From: Marinomonas colpomeniae
GTDB taxonomy: Bacteria; Pseudomonadota; Gammaproteobacteria; Pseudomonadales; Marinomonadaceae
Reading direction: 5' to 3'
NCBI RefSeq assembly: GCF_014803385.1
Contig: NZ_JACYFC010000002.1
Coordinates: forward strand, 62,001 to 126,000
DNA: 64,000 nt
Position 1 is the stretch's first letter. Each line of letters opens with the position of its first letter. This document shows, piece after piece, positions 55,267-64,000 of this stretch. The translations under genes and the position numbers were made by a program. Under the pieces are notes generated by a model. The model was not told where the DNA came from and ran no database searches. It saw only the letters and a list, made by a program, of their open reading frames with translations.

Positions 55267-58200
55267 ATGTTTAAAGCGATTGAGGTGTTACAGCCTAACT
55301 TTATTGAGCGTCCATTGAATGAGTTATGGCAACTTATTTCTCCCCTTTATAAGGCAGATGAAGAAAGCTGGTTGAAAGAGCTTTTGCCTTTAGCAAAGCC
55401 AACAGACCAAGAGTTAAAAGAGCAAACTGATTCAGCCATTCAACTAATTACCCAAGTGCGCAAAGACGACGACAGCATGTCGATGATTGACGCTCTCTTA
55501 TTAGAATACAGTTTGGATACTAAAGAAGGCATTTTGCTAATGTGCCTTGCCGAAGCGTTAATGCGTGTTCCAGACAAAGAAACTGCCGATGCTTTTATCA
55601 AAGACCGTTTAAGTGTTGCAGATTGGGCTTCTCACGCAAAAAATTCAGATTCATTCTTCGTTAATGCTTCTACTTGGGGATTATTGCTAACAGGCAAAAT
55701 CGTCACTATGGATGAAAACAAAGATGGCACGCCAGCCAATCTTGTCAATCGCATGGTCAATCGTGTATCGGAGCCAGTAATTCGCAAAGCGATGAATCAA
55801 GCAATGAAGATCATGGGACACCAGTTTGTACTGGGTCGTGATATCAAAGAGGCTTTATCTCGAGGCAAAGGTTATCGTGACAAAGGTTACACCTACTCTT
55901 TCGACATGTTAGGTGAAGCAGCATTAACGTCTGACGACGCGGTAAAATATCTACTGTCTTATGAAAAAGCCATCGAATCTGTAGGTAAAGATACTTACAG
56001 CCAAAAGCATCGCCCGACCATTTCCATTAAGCTTTCCGCTTTACATCCTCGCTATGAAGTAGGTTGTGAAGAGCGTGTCATGACAGAGCTTTTCACCAGC
56101 GTAAAAGGCTTAATCACTAAAGCGCGTGCGCTTAACGTTGGTATTACCATAGATGCCGAAGAAGCAGACCGTCTGGAACTCTCTCTAAACCTCTTTGAGA
56201 AGCTTTTCCGTGATGAATCCACTTCCGGTTGGGGTTTATTTGGTTTGGTTGTACAAGCTTACTCAAAACGTGCCCTACCTGTTTTGGCGTGGCTTGCCGC
56301 ATTGGCAAAAGAACACGGTGACCGCATTCCTGTTCGTCTTGTTAAAGGCGCTTACTGGGATTCAGAAATTAAACTATGCCAGCAACGTGGCATTAATGGT
56401 TACCCAGTTTACACACGCAAAGAATCGACTGATGTATCTTACCTTGCCTGTGCAAATTTCCTATTAAGCGAGCACACTCGCGCTAATATATTCCCTCAAT
56501 TTGCCAGCCATAACGCTCATACTATTGCGACGATTAGCTGCTTAGCTAAGCAGCTAGGTGCGACGTCAGAAGAGTTTGAGTTCCAACGTTTGCATGGAAT
56601 GGGTGACGCACTTTATAACCACTTAATAAAAGAAAATGATATCTGTGTCCGTATCTACGCACCTGTTGGTAGCCATAAGGACTTACTACCTTACTTGGTT
56701 CGTCGCCTTCTAGAAAATGGCGCAAACAGCTCTTTCGTACATCGTTTGATTGATGCGAGCTACCCAATTACAGACTTGGTTGATCATCCTGTTACTACGT
56801 TAGAAAGCCGTAAATCATTAGCAAATCCACACATTAATTTACCGGGTAATCTGTTCGACGATCGCAAAAATTCTTTTGGCCCTAATATCGAAATTGAATC
56901 TGAATGGACTCCATTCAAAGCTAAAATCGATAGTTTCATGGGACAAGACAAGCAATGGCGTGCTTATCCAATTGTTGGTGGGGAAAAAGTCGAAACAGGT
57001 AACACCCATTTAGTACAAAGCCCTTACGATCACAGTCAAACAGCAGGTCAACTTGATTGGGCGGATGCTAATACTGTCAGTAAAGCCATTGATCTTGCAC
57101 AGGCCGCATTTCCAGCTTGGTCTGCACATTCAGCATCAGAGCGTGCTGATTGCTTAGACCGTACTGCAGATTTGATGGAAGATAACTACGCTGAACTGAT
57201 TGCACTCTGCCATCGCGAAGCCGGTAAAACCATTCAAGACAGCATAGATGAAGTTCGTGAAGCGGTGGATTTTTGTCGTTACTATGCACAACAAGCTCGC
57301 AGTCATTTTGCGGCACCAACGACCTACATCGATTTCTTAGGTCAGGACAAACAAGCACAACTTAAAGGCCGTGGTGTTTTTACTTGTATCAGCCCTTGGA
57401 ACTTTCCATTGGCTATTTTTGCAGGTCAAATCGTTGCAGCACTGGTTGTTGGTAATACGGTTATTGCTAAACCAGCCGAACAGACTAGCTTAATCGCCAT
57501 GCGTGCCATTGAATTGATGCATCAAGCAGGCATACCAACGGATGCACTTCACCTTCTTCCTGGTGACGGCGCGACTGTCGGCGCACCGTTAACCAGCGAT
57601 AAACGTATCGCAGGTTTGGCGTTTACAGGTTCTACTGGTACCGCACAATTAATCAACCGAACGTTGGCTGCTCGTGGTGTTGCACCGGTTCCTGTGATTG
57701 CAGAAACGGGTGGTCAAAATGCCATGTTGGTAGATTCCACATCATTACCAGAACAAGTAGTTCGTGATGCTGTTCATTCGGCTTTCGCATCAGCAGGTCA
57801 GCGTTGCTCGGCATTACGTGTTTTGTTTGTTCAAGCAGACATTGCGGATCGTGTTATTCCTATGATCAGAGGTGCGATGCAAGAACAAAGTGTTGGTTTG
57901 CCTTACTTACACAGCACTGACGTAGGTCCTGTGATCGATAAAAAAGCACAAACTATACTGTTAGAACACATTGAACACATGAAATCAGTTGGCACATTAA
58001 TCGCTCAATCTGCATTACCTGATTTTGCAGATAAGGGCACCTTCGTTGCACCAACCGCGTTTGAAATAAGCAGTATTGACCAATTAACCGACGAGAAATT
58101 CGGCCCTATTTTGCATGTAATTCGCTATAAAGCACGTGATCTGGACAAAATAATCGACACAATTAATTGCTCAGGCTTTGGTTTGACTATGGGTGTTCAT

Positions 58201-58389
58201 AGCCGTAACGAAACTACCTGCGCGCGCATTGCAAACAGAGCTCGCGTCGGTAACTTGTACATTAACCGAGACCAAGTTGGTGCCGTCGTCGGCGTTCAGC
58301 CTTTTGGTGGACAAGGTTTGTCTGGCACAGGTCCTAAAGCTGGCGGCCCACACTACCTACAACGCTTTGCCATTGAGCAAGACCTTTAA
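55267..58389 (+). CDS. putA: Bifunctional proline dehydrogenase / P5C dehydrogenase, short form
   Basis: 1040 residues from ATG 55267, with GGGAGAG 6 nt upstream; the in-frame 55105 start is rejected. PRODH barrel (~140-440: RLVKGAYWDSEIK, RLHGMGD, RIYAPVGSHKDLLPYLVRR) and ALDH domain (~530-1000: SPWNFPLAIFAGQ, catalytic Glu in AETGGQNAM, Cys in SAGQRCSALR). It oxidises proline to glutamate. It lacks the N-terminal ribbon-helix-helix DNA-binding domain of E. coli PutA and the C-terminal ALDH-like domain, which is encoded by the next gene. Confidence 0.95.
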   Translation: MFKAIEVLQPNFIERPLNELWQLISPLYKADEESWLKELLPLAKPTDQELKEQTDSAIQLITQVRKDDDSMSMIDALLLEYSLDTKEGILLMCLAEALMRVPDKETADAFIKDRLSVADWASHAKNSDSFFVNASTWGLLLTGKIVTMDENKDGTPANLVNRMVNRVSEPVIRKAMNQAMKIMGHQFVLGRDIKEALSRGKGYRDKGYTYSFDMLGEAALTSDDAVKYLLSYEKAIESVGKDTYSQKHRPTISIKLSALHPRYEVGCEERVMTELFTSVKGLITKARALNVGITIDAEEADRLELSLNLFEKLFRDESTSGWGLFGLVVQAYSKRALPVLAWLAALAKEHGDRIPVRLVKGAYWDSEIKLCQQRGINGYPVYTRKESTDVSYLACANFLLSEHTRANIFPQFASHNAHTIATISCLAKQLGATSEEFEFQRLHGMGDALYNHLIKENDICVRIYAPVGSHKDLLPYLVRRLLENGANSSFVHRLIDASYPITDLVDHPVTTLESRKSLANPHINLPGNLFDDRKNSFGPNIEIESEWTPFKAKIDSFMGQDKQWRAYPIVGGEKVETGNTHLVQSPYDHSQTAGQLDWADANTVSKAIDLAQAAFPAWSAHSASERADCLDRTADLMEDNYAELIALCHREAGKTIQDSIDEVREAVDFCRYYAQQARSHFAAPTTYIDFLGQDKQAQLKGRGVFTCISPWNFPLAIFAGQIVAALVVGNTVIAKPAEQTSLIAMRAIELMHQAGIPTDALHLLPGDGATVGAPLTSDKRIAGLAFTGSTGTAQLINRTLAARGVAPVPVIAETGGQNAMLVDSTSLPEQVVRDAVHSAFASAGQRCSALRVLFVQADIADRVIPMIRGAMQEQSVGLPYLHSTDVGPVIDKKAQTILLEHIEHMKSVGTLIAQSALPDFADKGTFVAPTAFEISSIDQLTDEKFGPILHVIRYKARDLDKIIDTINCSGFGLTMGVHSRNETTCARIANRARVGNLYINRDQVGAVVGVQPFGGQGLSGTGPKAGGPHYLQRFAIEQDL

Positions 58390-58401
58390 GGAGATAAGAT
58401 A

Positions 58402-59085
58402 ATGACAATCGTACAACCTATCCAAGTTAAGGTCGCTCAAGCTACTTTTGAAGAATGGGATACACTCGGTGTAAACGGCCGCGCAGAAAAACTGCAGAAA
58501 AGCCTTTCATCGTTTACGGATGAACAGCAAAAAATGGCCTCTTGGCAAATAGAAAATGCCAAAAAATCCATTGCAGAAACACGAGTAATGCCAGGGCCAA
58601 CAGGCGAACGAAATGAGCTTTCTAGCCAAGGCCGCGGCCCATTTCTTTGCACTTCATTCTTTGAGAATGACAAAGTAACAACAGGGTTAGTTGGACAAGT
58701 TTTTACCGCTTTAATAGCTGGAAACCCAGTGATTACTGTCGGCCAAGCAGGCCAAGACATCATGGATAAAATCACTCCATATGTTGCAGAAGGTGTGATC
58801 CAGAACATCGCTGATTCAGCACTGGATTCTTTGATTGAAGCAGATCACCTTGCTGGTGTGGCTACATTGTGTGATGACACACAAGCACAACAGTTAAGCC
58901 AACGACTTGCGGCTAAACAAGGGCTTATCTGCCAATTGATAGAAGAAACAGATATAGAGCAGCTAAGCACCATTGCTAAGCCACATTACATACTACGTTT
59001 TGTGACGGAACGTACAGTGTCGAATAACACGACGGCGATTGGCGGTAATGCGACCTTGCTTGAATTGGGTAGCATGGACGATTAG
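58402..59085 (+). CDS. Separately encoded PutA C-terminal (ALDH-superfamily) domain
   Basis: 227 residues. The GPTGERNELSSQGRGPFLC segment and the overall length match the extra domain found at the C-terminus of long PutA proteins (the ALDH-superfamily domain that covers the substrate tunnel). It has its own AAGGAG and ATG, 12 bp after the putA stop, so this is a real split and not a frameshift. It has no catalytic Cys. I infer that it docks on PutA as a lid subunit. Confidence 0.75.
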   Translation: MTIVQPIQVKVAQATFEEWDTLGVNGRAEKLQKSLSSFTDEQQKMASWQIENAKKSIAETRVMPGPTGERNELSSQGRGPFLCTSFFENDKVTTGLVGQVFTALIAGNPVITVGQAGQDIMDKITPYVAEGVIQNIADSALDSLIEADHLAGVATLCDDTQAQQLSQRLAAKQGLICQLIEETDIEQLSTIAKPHYILRFVTERTVSNNTTAIGGNATLLELGSMDD

Positions 59086-59089
59086 ACAT

Positions 59090-59137
59090 AAAAAAAAGAG
59101 CCAAATACAGATCAGAAATGCACCTGTATTTGGCTCT
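59090..59137. terminator. Terminator between the putA-side genes and the polyamine operon
   Basis: AGAGCCAAATACAG and CTGTATTTGGCTCT form a 14-bp perfect stem with a 13-nt loop. The T-tract is on the minus strand, directly after the polyamine operon's last gene; on the plus strand it has no T-run. Confidence 0.85.
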
Positions 59138-59148
59138 ATTAGATAGCG

Positions 59149-60582
59149 TTATTTAGGGTAAGATACTGCTTTTACTTCGCAAAAATCTTCTAGCCCTAAT
59201 AGACCACCTTCACGACCATTTCCTGATAGTTTATAACCACCAAATGGGGAAGCATAGCCAATATCGGTACCATTAATTCGAACCATTCCCGCACGTAAAG
59301 AACGCATAACAGACTTCGCTTTTTCAACATCACCTGCTTGAATAAAAGCGGCTAAGCCATAAGGCGTGTCATTAGCGATAGCAATGGCTTCTTCCTCATT
59401 TTTATAAGGAATCATTACCAAGACAGGACCAAATACTTCCTCTCGAGCAATCTCCATATCATTATTTACATTAATAAAGATTGTTGGCTTCACAAAGTAG
59501 CCCGTCTCAAAACCTTCTGGCTTACCAAGGCCACCAACAAGAACATCAGCACCTTCTTTTATACCGATTTCAATTAATGCTTGAACCTTATTGAACTGCA
59601 TTTCTGAAGCAAGTGGGCCAATATGGCCACCTTTTTGGCTAGGTGATCCGACTTTAGTTTCAAGCGCGATGGTGGCTGCGATGGCAATCGCTTCTTCATA
59701 TTGGCTTTCATGAATCAACATACGAGTCGGTGCGTTACAGCTCTGACCAGTATTCTGGAAACAGTGTTTGATGCCTCGCGAAATAGCCGCAGTAAGATCC
59801 GCATCAGGAAGAATAATATTCGGTGATTTTCCACCTAATTCTAATGTCACTTTCTTAACAGTATCAGCAGCATCTTTGGTAATTAATGTTCCTGCACGAG
59901 TCGAGCCAGTAAACGACATCATTTGAACATCTTCATGATTTGAAAGCGTAGAACCAACAATCGCACCTTCACCATTCACTAGATTAAAAACACCAGCTGG
60001 AACACCTGCTTCATCTAAAATTTCTGCAAATAATAGTGCATTAAGTGGTGTTACTTCCGATGGTTTTAAAACCATGGTGCAACCAACAGCAAGCGCTGGA
60101 AATACTTTCAATGCAATCTGGTTCATAGGCCAGTTCCAAGGTGTAATCAGTCCACACACACCTATTGCATCACGAATAATTAAATCACCTTCACTGTTCG
60201 TTTCTTCAAAATCAAAGGCTTTTAATGTCTTTATAGTTGCCTTTAAATGCCCTGAGCCCACTACCGTTTGTGCATTTATACTAAGAGAAATAGGAGAACC
60301 TAATTCCGCTGTAATAATCTGCGACATTTCATCAGAGCGACGCTCATAAACTTCCAGTATTTTTTCTAAAAGTGCTAAACGTTCTTCTTTAGTCGTTTTT
60401 GAGAAATGCTTAAAGGCTTCTTTTGCAGCCGCAACGGCGTTATCCACATCTTTAGCAGAGCCCATCGCAATAGAAGCAATACTCTTCTCTGTTTCTGGGT
60501 TAATAACATCTAATGTGTCTGTCCCATCAGGTTGTACCCAAGAGCCATTAATATAAAATTTGTTAGTGTGTAAATGATTCAT
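59149..60582 (-). CDS. NAD(P)-dependent aldehyde dehydrogenase
   Basis: 477 residues, ALDH superfamily. Oxyanion Asn N150 (PWNWPMNQ), general base E248 (LELGGKSPN) and nucleophile C282 (GQSCNAPTR) are present. Last gene of the polyamine operon; it probably oxidises 4-aminobutanal, 3-aminopropanal or their gamma-glutamyl forms, as PuuC does. The exact substrate cannot be read from sequence. Confidence 0.88.
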   Translation of the reverse strand: MNHLHTNKFYINGSWVQPDGTDTLDVINPETEKSIASIAMGSAKDVDNAVAAAKEAFKHFSKTTKEERLALLEKILEVYERRSDEMSQIITAELGSPISLSINAQTVVGSGHLKATIKTLKAFDFEETNSEGDLIIRDAIGVCGLITPWNWPMNQIALKVFPALAVGCTMVLKPSEVTPLNALLFAEILDEAGVPAGVFNLVNGEGAIVGSTLSNHEDVQMMSFTGSTRAGTLITKDAADTVKKVTLELGGKSPNIILPDADLTAAISRGIKHCFQNTGQSCNAPTRMLIHESQYEEAIAIAATIALETKVGSPSQKGGHIGPLASEMQFNKVQALIEIGIKEGADVLVGGLGKPEGFETGYFVKPTIFINVNNDMEIAREEVFGPVLVMIPYKNEEEAIAIANDTPYGLAAFIQAGDVEKAKSVMRSLRAGMVRINGTDIGYASPFGGYKLSGNGREGGLLGLEDFCEVKAVSYPK

Positions 60583-60628
60583 TACTTACTCTTATTTTTC
60601 AGTGTTTAGATTCAGAAATTGAAATGAA

Positions 60629-61930
60629 TTACAGTTTATCAAGCATGCTATACCAGAGCATAGCCGACACCAATAAAGGTTGTCTCAGTAACACACCGCC
60701 AGGAAAAGTAGCAGAAGGCAGCTGCGCCATGAAGTCGAATGTTGTCGCTTGGATCGAAATGGTTTCCGCTGCCATTTTTCCAGCTAATGTCGCCATTGCA
60801 ATACCATGTCCAGAAAAGCCAGCAACTGACAATATATTATTATCCACACGCTCAAAATGAGGTAGACGAGACATAGTAATACCTAATGTTCCACCCCATG
60901 CATAATCAATGCGAGTGTCTTTAAGATTTGGGAAAATTTCCAACATAGGTTTACGAGTCTTCGCCTTTATATCCGCTGGGAATTTATAACCATAGGACTC
61001 ACCACCCCCAAACAATAATCTATTATCTTCTGACAAACGGAAGTAATTAATAACAAATCGACTGTCAGCTACACCATAGTTATTGCGAATAAGTGATTGC
61101 GCCAAATCGTCACTTAAGGGCTCTGTCGCACAAATAAAGTTATTAATTGGCATCACATTAGAAACCAAAGAAGGGTCAATATTATTATGATAACCATTAA
61201 GGCCAAATACAGCGTATTTTGCTTTAACAACGGCTTTGTCTGTCTGGATTTTAACCTCATCGCCCTTGGTATATTGGGTCATACGAGATTGTTCGTATAT
61301 TGTCACGCCAGAGTTCTCTACTAGTTTCACAAGTGCAAAGACATACAGTAATGGGTTTATATGACCACTGCCTAAATCTAAGCACCCTGAATGGTAATCA
61401 GGAGAACCTATTTCTTCTTTAATGGCTGTTTCGTCTAAAAATCGAAATTGGTCATAGCCATACACTCTGCTCATGTGCTCAACAAAATGCTCAGTTTCTT
61501 TTGTATAACGCTGCCTGTGATTAGCATGAATAATGCCATTAACAAATTTGCAGTCGGCTTCAGATTCACTGATTAAATCTTTTACCAATTGAACCGATTC
61601 AAGACTCATATCCCATAAGGTTTGAGCTTGCTCCATACCGACTTTTTTTTCTAGTTCGATCTGCTCTACTCGTTGGCCTGTACCGACTTGGCCTCCGTTA
61701 CGACCTGATGCACCAGAACCAAGTCTGTTTGCTTCCAACAAGACAACATTCATCCCTTGACGAGCTAAATGCAATGCCGCAGATAAACCTGAAAAACCAC
61801 CACCAACAACACAAACATCCGCGCTGATTTCACCCTCAGCTTGAGGGTATGAATCAGGTAATTTTGCGGTTCCAGCATAATAAGAGTTTGGGTATTTACC
61901 AATCTCGTCATTGATTGTCAAAATATCCAT
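60629..61930 (-). CDS. Gamma-glutamylputrescine oxidase-like FAD enzyme
   Basis: 433 residues, DAO family. FAD-binding motif DVCVVGGGFSGLSAALHLA (~38-56) and GSGASGRNGGQVGTGQRV are the PuuB signature; the start PNSYYAGTAKLPD is also typical. PuuB oxidises gamma-glutamylputrescine to the aldehyde, H2O2 and ammonia. 46 bp upstream of the ALDH gene and 27 bp downstream of the aminotransferase gene. Confidence 0.87.
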   Translation of the reverse strand: MDILTINDEIGKYPNSYYAGTAKLPDSYPQAEGEISADVCVVGGGFSGLSAALHLARQGMNVVLLEANRLGSGASGRNGGQVGTGQRVEQIELEKKVGMEQAQTLWDMSLESVQLVKDLISESEADCKFVNGIIHANHRQRYTKETEHFVEHMSRVYGYDQFRFLDETAIKEEIGSPDYHSGCLDLGSGHINPLLYVFALVKLVENSGVTIYEQSRMTQYTKGDEVKIQTDKAVVKAKYAVFGLNGYHNNIDPSLVSNVMPINNFICATEPLSDDLAQSLIRNNYGVADSRFVINYFRLSEDNRLLFGGGESYGYKFPADIKAKTRKPMLEIFPNLKDTRIDYAWGGTLGITMSRLPHFERVDNNILSVAGFSGHGIAMATLAGKMAAETISIQATTFDFMAQLPSATFPGGVLLRQPLLVSAMLWYSMLDKL

Positions 61931-61957
61931 TAATATGCTGTCTCGTTAATAGGTGAA

Positions 61958-63346
61958 TTAAGCCTCATTCCATAACCCTTGGCTCTTAACTTGTTCGTAG
62001 GCTTCATCAATAGACTTCCAGGCACGCTCAATCAGTAAATCGATTTCACTTTCGGTAATAATAAGCGGTGGAGAAACAATCATTCTATCGCCCACATGTC
62101 GCATCACTAAGTTATTGGAGAAGCAACGCTCACGACAAATAAGTCCTACGGTTCCAGCTTCTGAAGCAAATTTAGCCCGGCTTTCTTTATTTGGCGTTAA
62201 TACCAAGGAAGCAACCAAACCTTTGCTATTGGCAGAACCAACCATTGGATGTTCACTTAAACTGGCCCACTTTTTAGCGAAGTATGAACTTAAGGTGTCA
62301 CTGACACGATCGACAATCCCTTCTTCATCTAAAATGCGTAGATTCTCTAACGCTACTGCAGCAGATACAGGATGTGCAGAATAAGTGTAGCCATGATTAA
62401 AATCACCAGCATTCTTAATAACTTCGGCAACTTCATCACTAATCAAGGAACCACCGATAGGTGCGTAACCTGAAGATAATCCTTTTGCTATCGTCATTAC
62501 ATCAGGTTTAAGGTTATAAACCTGTGTAGCAAACCACTCACCAGTACGCCCAAAGCCACAAATCACTTCATCTGCAATGAACAATATTTCGTATTTATTT
62601 AAAATCCGCTGTACTTCTGGCCAATAGCTATCTGGAGGGATAATAACGCCTCCAGCACCTTGAATAGGCTCAGCAATAAACGCAGCAACATTTTCTTCAC
62701 CGACTTCCAGAATTTTTGCTTCTAGCTCGCGAGCTCGCGCAAGGCCAAACTCTTCAGGCGTCATATCTCCGCCTTCGCTCCACCAGTCAGGCTGATTGAT
62801 ATGCTCAATACCGAAAATAGGTAAAGCACCTTGCTTATGCATGCTTTTCATACCGCCAAGCGAAGCGGCTGCGACAGTTGAGCCGTGATAAGCATTCCAT
62901 CGAGAGATAATAATTTGTTTATTAGGCTTACCTTTAGCAGCCCAATAGTGTCGCACTAATCGTAAGTTAGTATCATTGGCTTCAGAGCCTGAACCACTAA
63001 AAAAGACATGATTCAAATCACCTGGTGCCAGTTCAGCCAATCGTTTTGATAGTTGAATCGCAGGAACATGAGATGTTTGAAAGAAGGTATTATAGTAAGG
63101 AAGCTCTAACATCTGTTGAGCAGCAACGTCGGCTAATTCTTTACGTCCATAACCAATAGCAACACACCACAAGCCTGCCATGCCGTCTAATAACGTATTA
63201 CCTTCACTGTCTTTAAGAAAAACACCATCGGCACTGGTAATAATTCGAGTGCCTATTTCGGCAAGCTGCTTCCCATCTGTAAATGGGTGAATATGGTGAG
63301 CAGCATCAATACGTTGTAAATTTTCAGTAGAATCAATTGATTTCAT
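61958..63346 (-). CDS. Class III aminotransferase, SpuC-like (putrescine-pyruvate type)
   Basis: 462 residues. PLP-binding elements [47 protein letters not shown] and the catalytic Lys in [11 protein letters not shown]. The pattern [17 protein letters not shown] at the N-terminus matches polyamine:pyruvate transaminases such as SpuC. It converts putrescine or cadaverine to the aminoaldehyde. The presence of both an aminotransferase and a PuuA/PuuB pair suggests two routes into 4-aminobutyrate. Confidence 0.87.
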   Translation of the reverse strand: MKSIDSTENLQRIDAAHHIHPFTDGKQLAEIGTRIITSADGVFLKDSEGNTLLDGMAGLWCVAIGYGRKELADVAAQQMLELPYYNTFFQTSHVPAIQLSKRLAELAPGDLNHVFFSGSGSEANDTNLRLVRHYWAAKGKPNKQIIISRWNAYHGSTVAAASLGGMKSMHKQGALPIFGIEHINQPDWWSEGGDMTPEEFGLARARELEAKILEVGEENVAAFIAEPIQGAGGVIIPPDSYWPEVQRILNKYEILFIADEVICGFGRTGEWFATQVYNLKPDVMTIAKGLSSGYAPIGGSLISDEVAEVIKNAGDFNHGYTYSAHPVSAAVALENLRILDEEGIVDRVSDTLSSYFAKKWASLSEHPMVGSANSKGLVASLVLTPNKESRAKFASEAGTVGLICRERCFSNNLVMRHVGDRMIVSPPLIITESEIDLLIERAWKSIDEAYEQVKSQGLWNEA

Positions 63347-63366
63347 ATCAAAAACCTTAAGTTAAA

Positions 63367-64000
63367 CTAGACATTAAGCATTAAATGCTCACGTTCCCAA
63401 GTAGAGATTTCACGACGGAATTCATCTAACTCAGCATTTTTAATGGCCGCGAAAAGGCTACAAAAAGATTCACCTAAAACCTCTCTCATCTCTTTTGCAT
63501 CATTGAACTTTGCCAATGCTTCTGCTGCGCCTTCAGGTAAAACAGCCTCTACGGCTAGATCTTCACCTTCGCCCTCTGCACTCCAAATTTCACCGTCGGC
63601 TTCTGGTCTAGGTTCAATCTTATTTACTAGTCCTAAATAACCTGCCGCAAGACTGGCAGCAATGGCCAAATAAGGATTCGCATCTATCCCAGTGACTCTG
63701 TTTTCAACTCGTCGATCTTCTGGCCCAGAAATAGGAATACGTAACCCTGTAGTTCGGTTATCCCATGACCATTCCAAATTATCTGGAGCGGCTTCACCAC
63801 CAATTAAACGACGATAACTATTAACATAAGGAGCTAATAGCGGAACAATTTCTAAAAGGTGAGTTTGTGAGCCACCAATAAAATGAAAAAACTCTGGCGT
63901 AACGTTTCCTTCAGCATCAGAGAAAATATTCTTGCCTGTTTTAATATCGATAATGCTTTGGTGAATATGCATCGCTGAGCCAGGCTCATCACGCATAGGC
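63367..64000 (-). CDS. Glutamine synthetase-like gamma-glutamylpolyamine synthetase, C-terminal part (5' end outside window)
   Basis: The reading frame is open to the right edge of the window; 211 residues of the C-terminal part are visible. PGSAMHIHQS is the GS-family ATP/metal motif in its PuuA/SpuI form. IGGSQTHLLEIVPLLAPYVNSYRRLIGG and NRTTGLRIPISGPEDRRVENRVTGIDANPYLAIAASLA follow. PuuA-like enzymes ligate glutamate to putrescine. First visible gene of the minus-strand operon. Confidence 0.88.
   Translation of the reverse strand, partial: PMRDEPGSAMHIHQSIIDIKTGKNIFSDAEGNVTPEFFHFIGGSQTHLLEIVPLLAPYVNSYRRLIGGEAAPDNLEWSWDNRTTGLRIPISGPEDRRVENRVTGIDANPYLAIAASLAAGYLGLVNKIEPRPEADGEIWSAEGEGEDLAVEAVLPEGAAEALAKFNDAKEMREVLGESFCSLFAAIKNAELDEFRREISTWEREHLMLNV

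Noticed and set aside
58389-58402. Frameshift or sequencing error splitting putA from the downstream gene
   Set aside because: A clean TAA is followed by AAGGAG and an ATG at normal distance, so the split is natural.

Overview
The window looks like ordinary chromosome from a marine gammaproteobacterium of the Oceanospirillales, most like Marinomonas. That placement is an inference from gene content: TRAP transporters, an Aap/Bzt amino-acid transporter, oxyR-recG and gmk-rpoZ-spoT-ridA blocks, long-form PstC/PstA, many c-di-GMP proteins, and moderately AT-rich DNA. No rRNA, tRNA, CRISPR array or intact insertion sequence was seen.

Layout. 1-7.3 kb: the 3' end of a 5'-nucleotidase, a GGDEF-EAL protein, rph/yicC (divergent), an acetylpolyamine amidohydrolase and a LuxR-type regulator. 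7.7-13 kb: an unrecognised membrane protein, a dCache diguanylate cyclase, a secreted PEBP-like protein and a CynX-type MFS transporter. 13-21.6 kb: housekeeping genes gmk, rpoZ, spoT, ridA, a YeeZ-like SDR, oxyR, recG and an uncharacterised helix-hairpin-helix protein. 21.7-27 kb: lrp divergent from the general amino-acid ABC operon aapJQMP. 27-32 kb: an HDOD protein, ubiC-ubiA, phoB-phoR. 31.9-37 kb: a response regulator, cysZ, a three-gene signalling cluster (cofactor-less SUOX-like periplasmic protein, sensor kinase with a dead receiver, HPt protein) and msrC. 37-43.7 kb: pstS-pstC-pstA-pstB-phoU on the minus strand. 43.9-45.3 kb: a decayed single-cassette integron. 45.4-54.1 kb: two TRAP systems, the first without its binding protein, with a quinone oxidoreductase, a LysR regulator and an amidase. 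54.2-59.1 kb: an AraC regulator, putA and a separately encoded PutA C-terminal domain. 59.1-64 kb: a minus-strand polyamine catabolism operon (ALDH, PuuB-like oxidase, SpuC-like aminotransferase, PuuA-like ligase, cut by the window end).

Themes. (1) Phosphate: phoBR and pst lie about 6 kb apart. Two promoters share one architecture, two 7-mers with a 4-nt gap and then a -10 hexamer exactly 10 nt downstream. A third, near-perfect Pho box sits just before pstC. (2) Nitrogen scavenging from amino acids, proline and polyamines. (3) In three transporter operons a hairpin follows the binding-protein gene and precedes the permease genes. (4) The least expected content is the integron relic: an attC site that folds with three extrahelical bases directly after an unknown ORF, a matching core site before that ORF, paired direct repeats as an attI candidate, and an oppositely oriented intI fragment ended by an in-frame stop.
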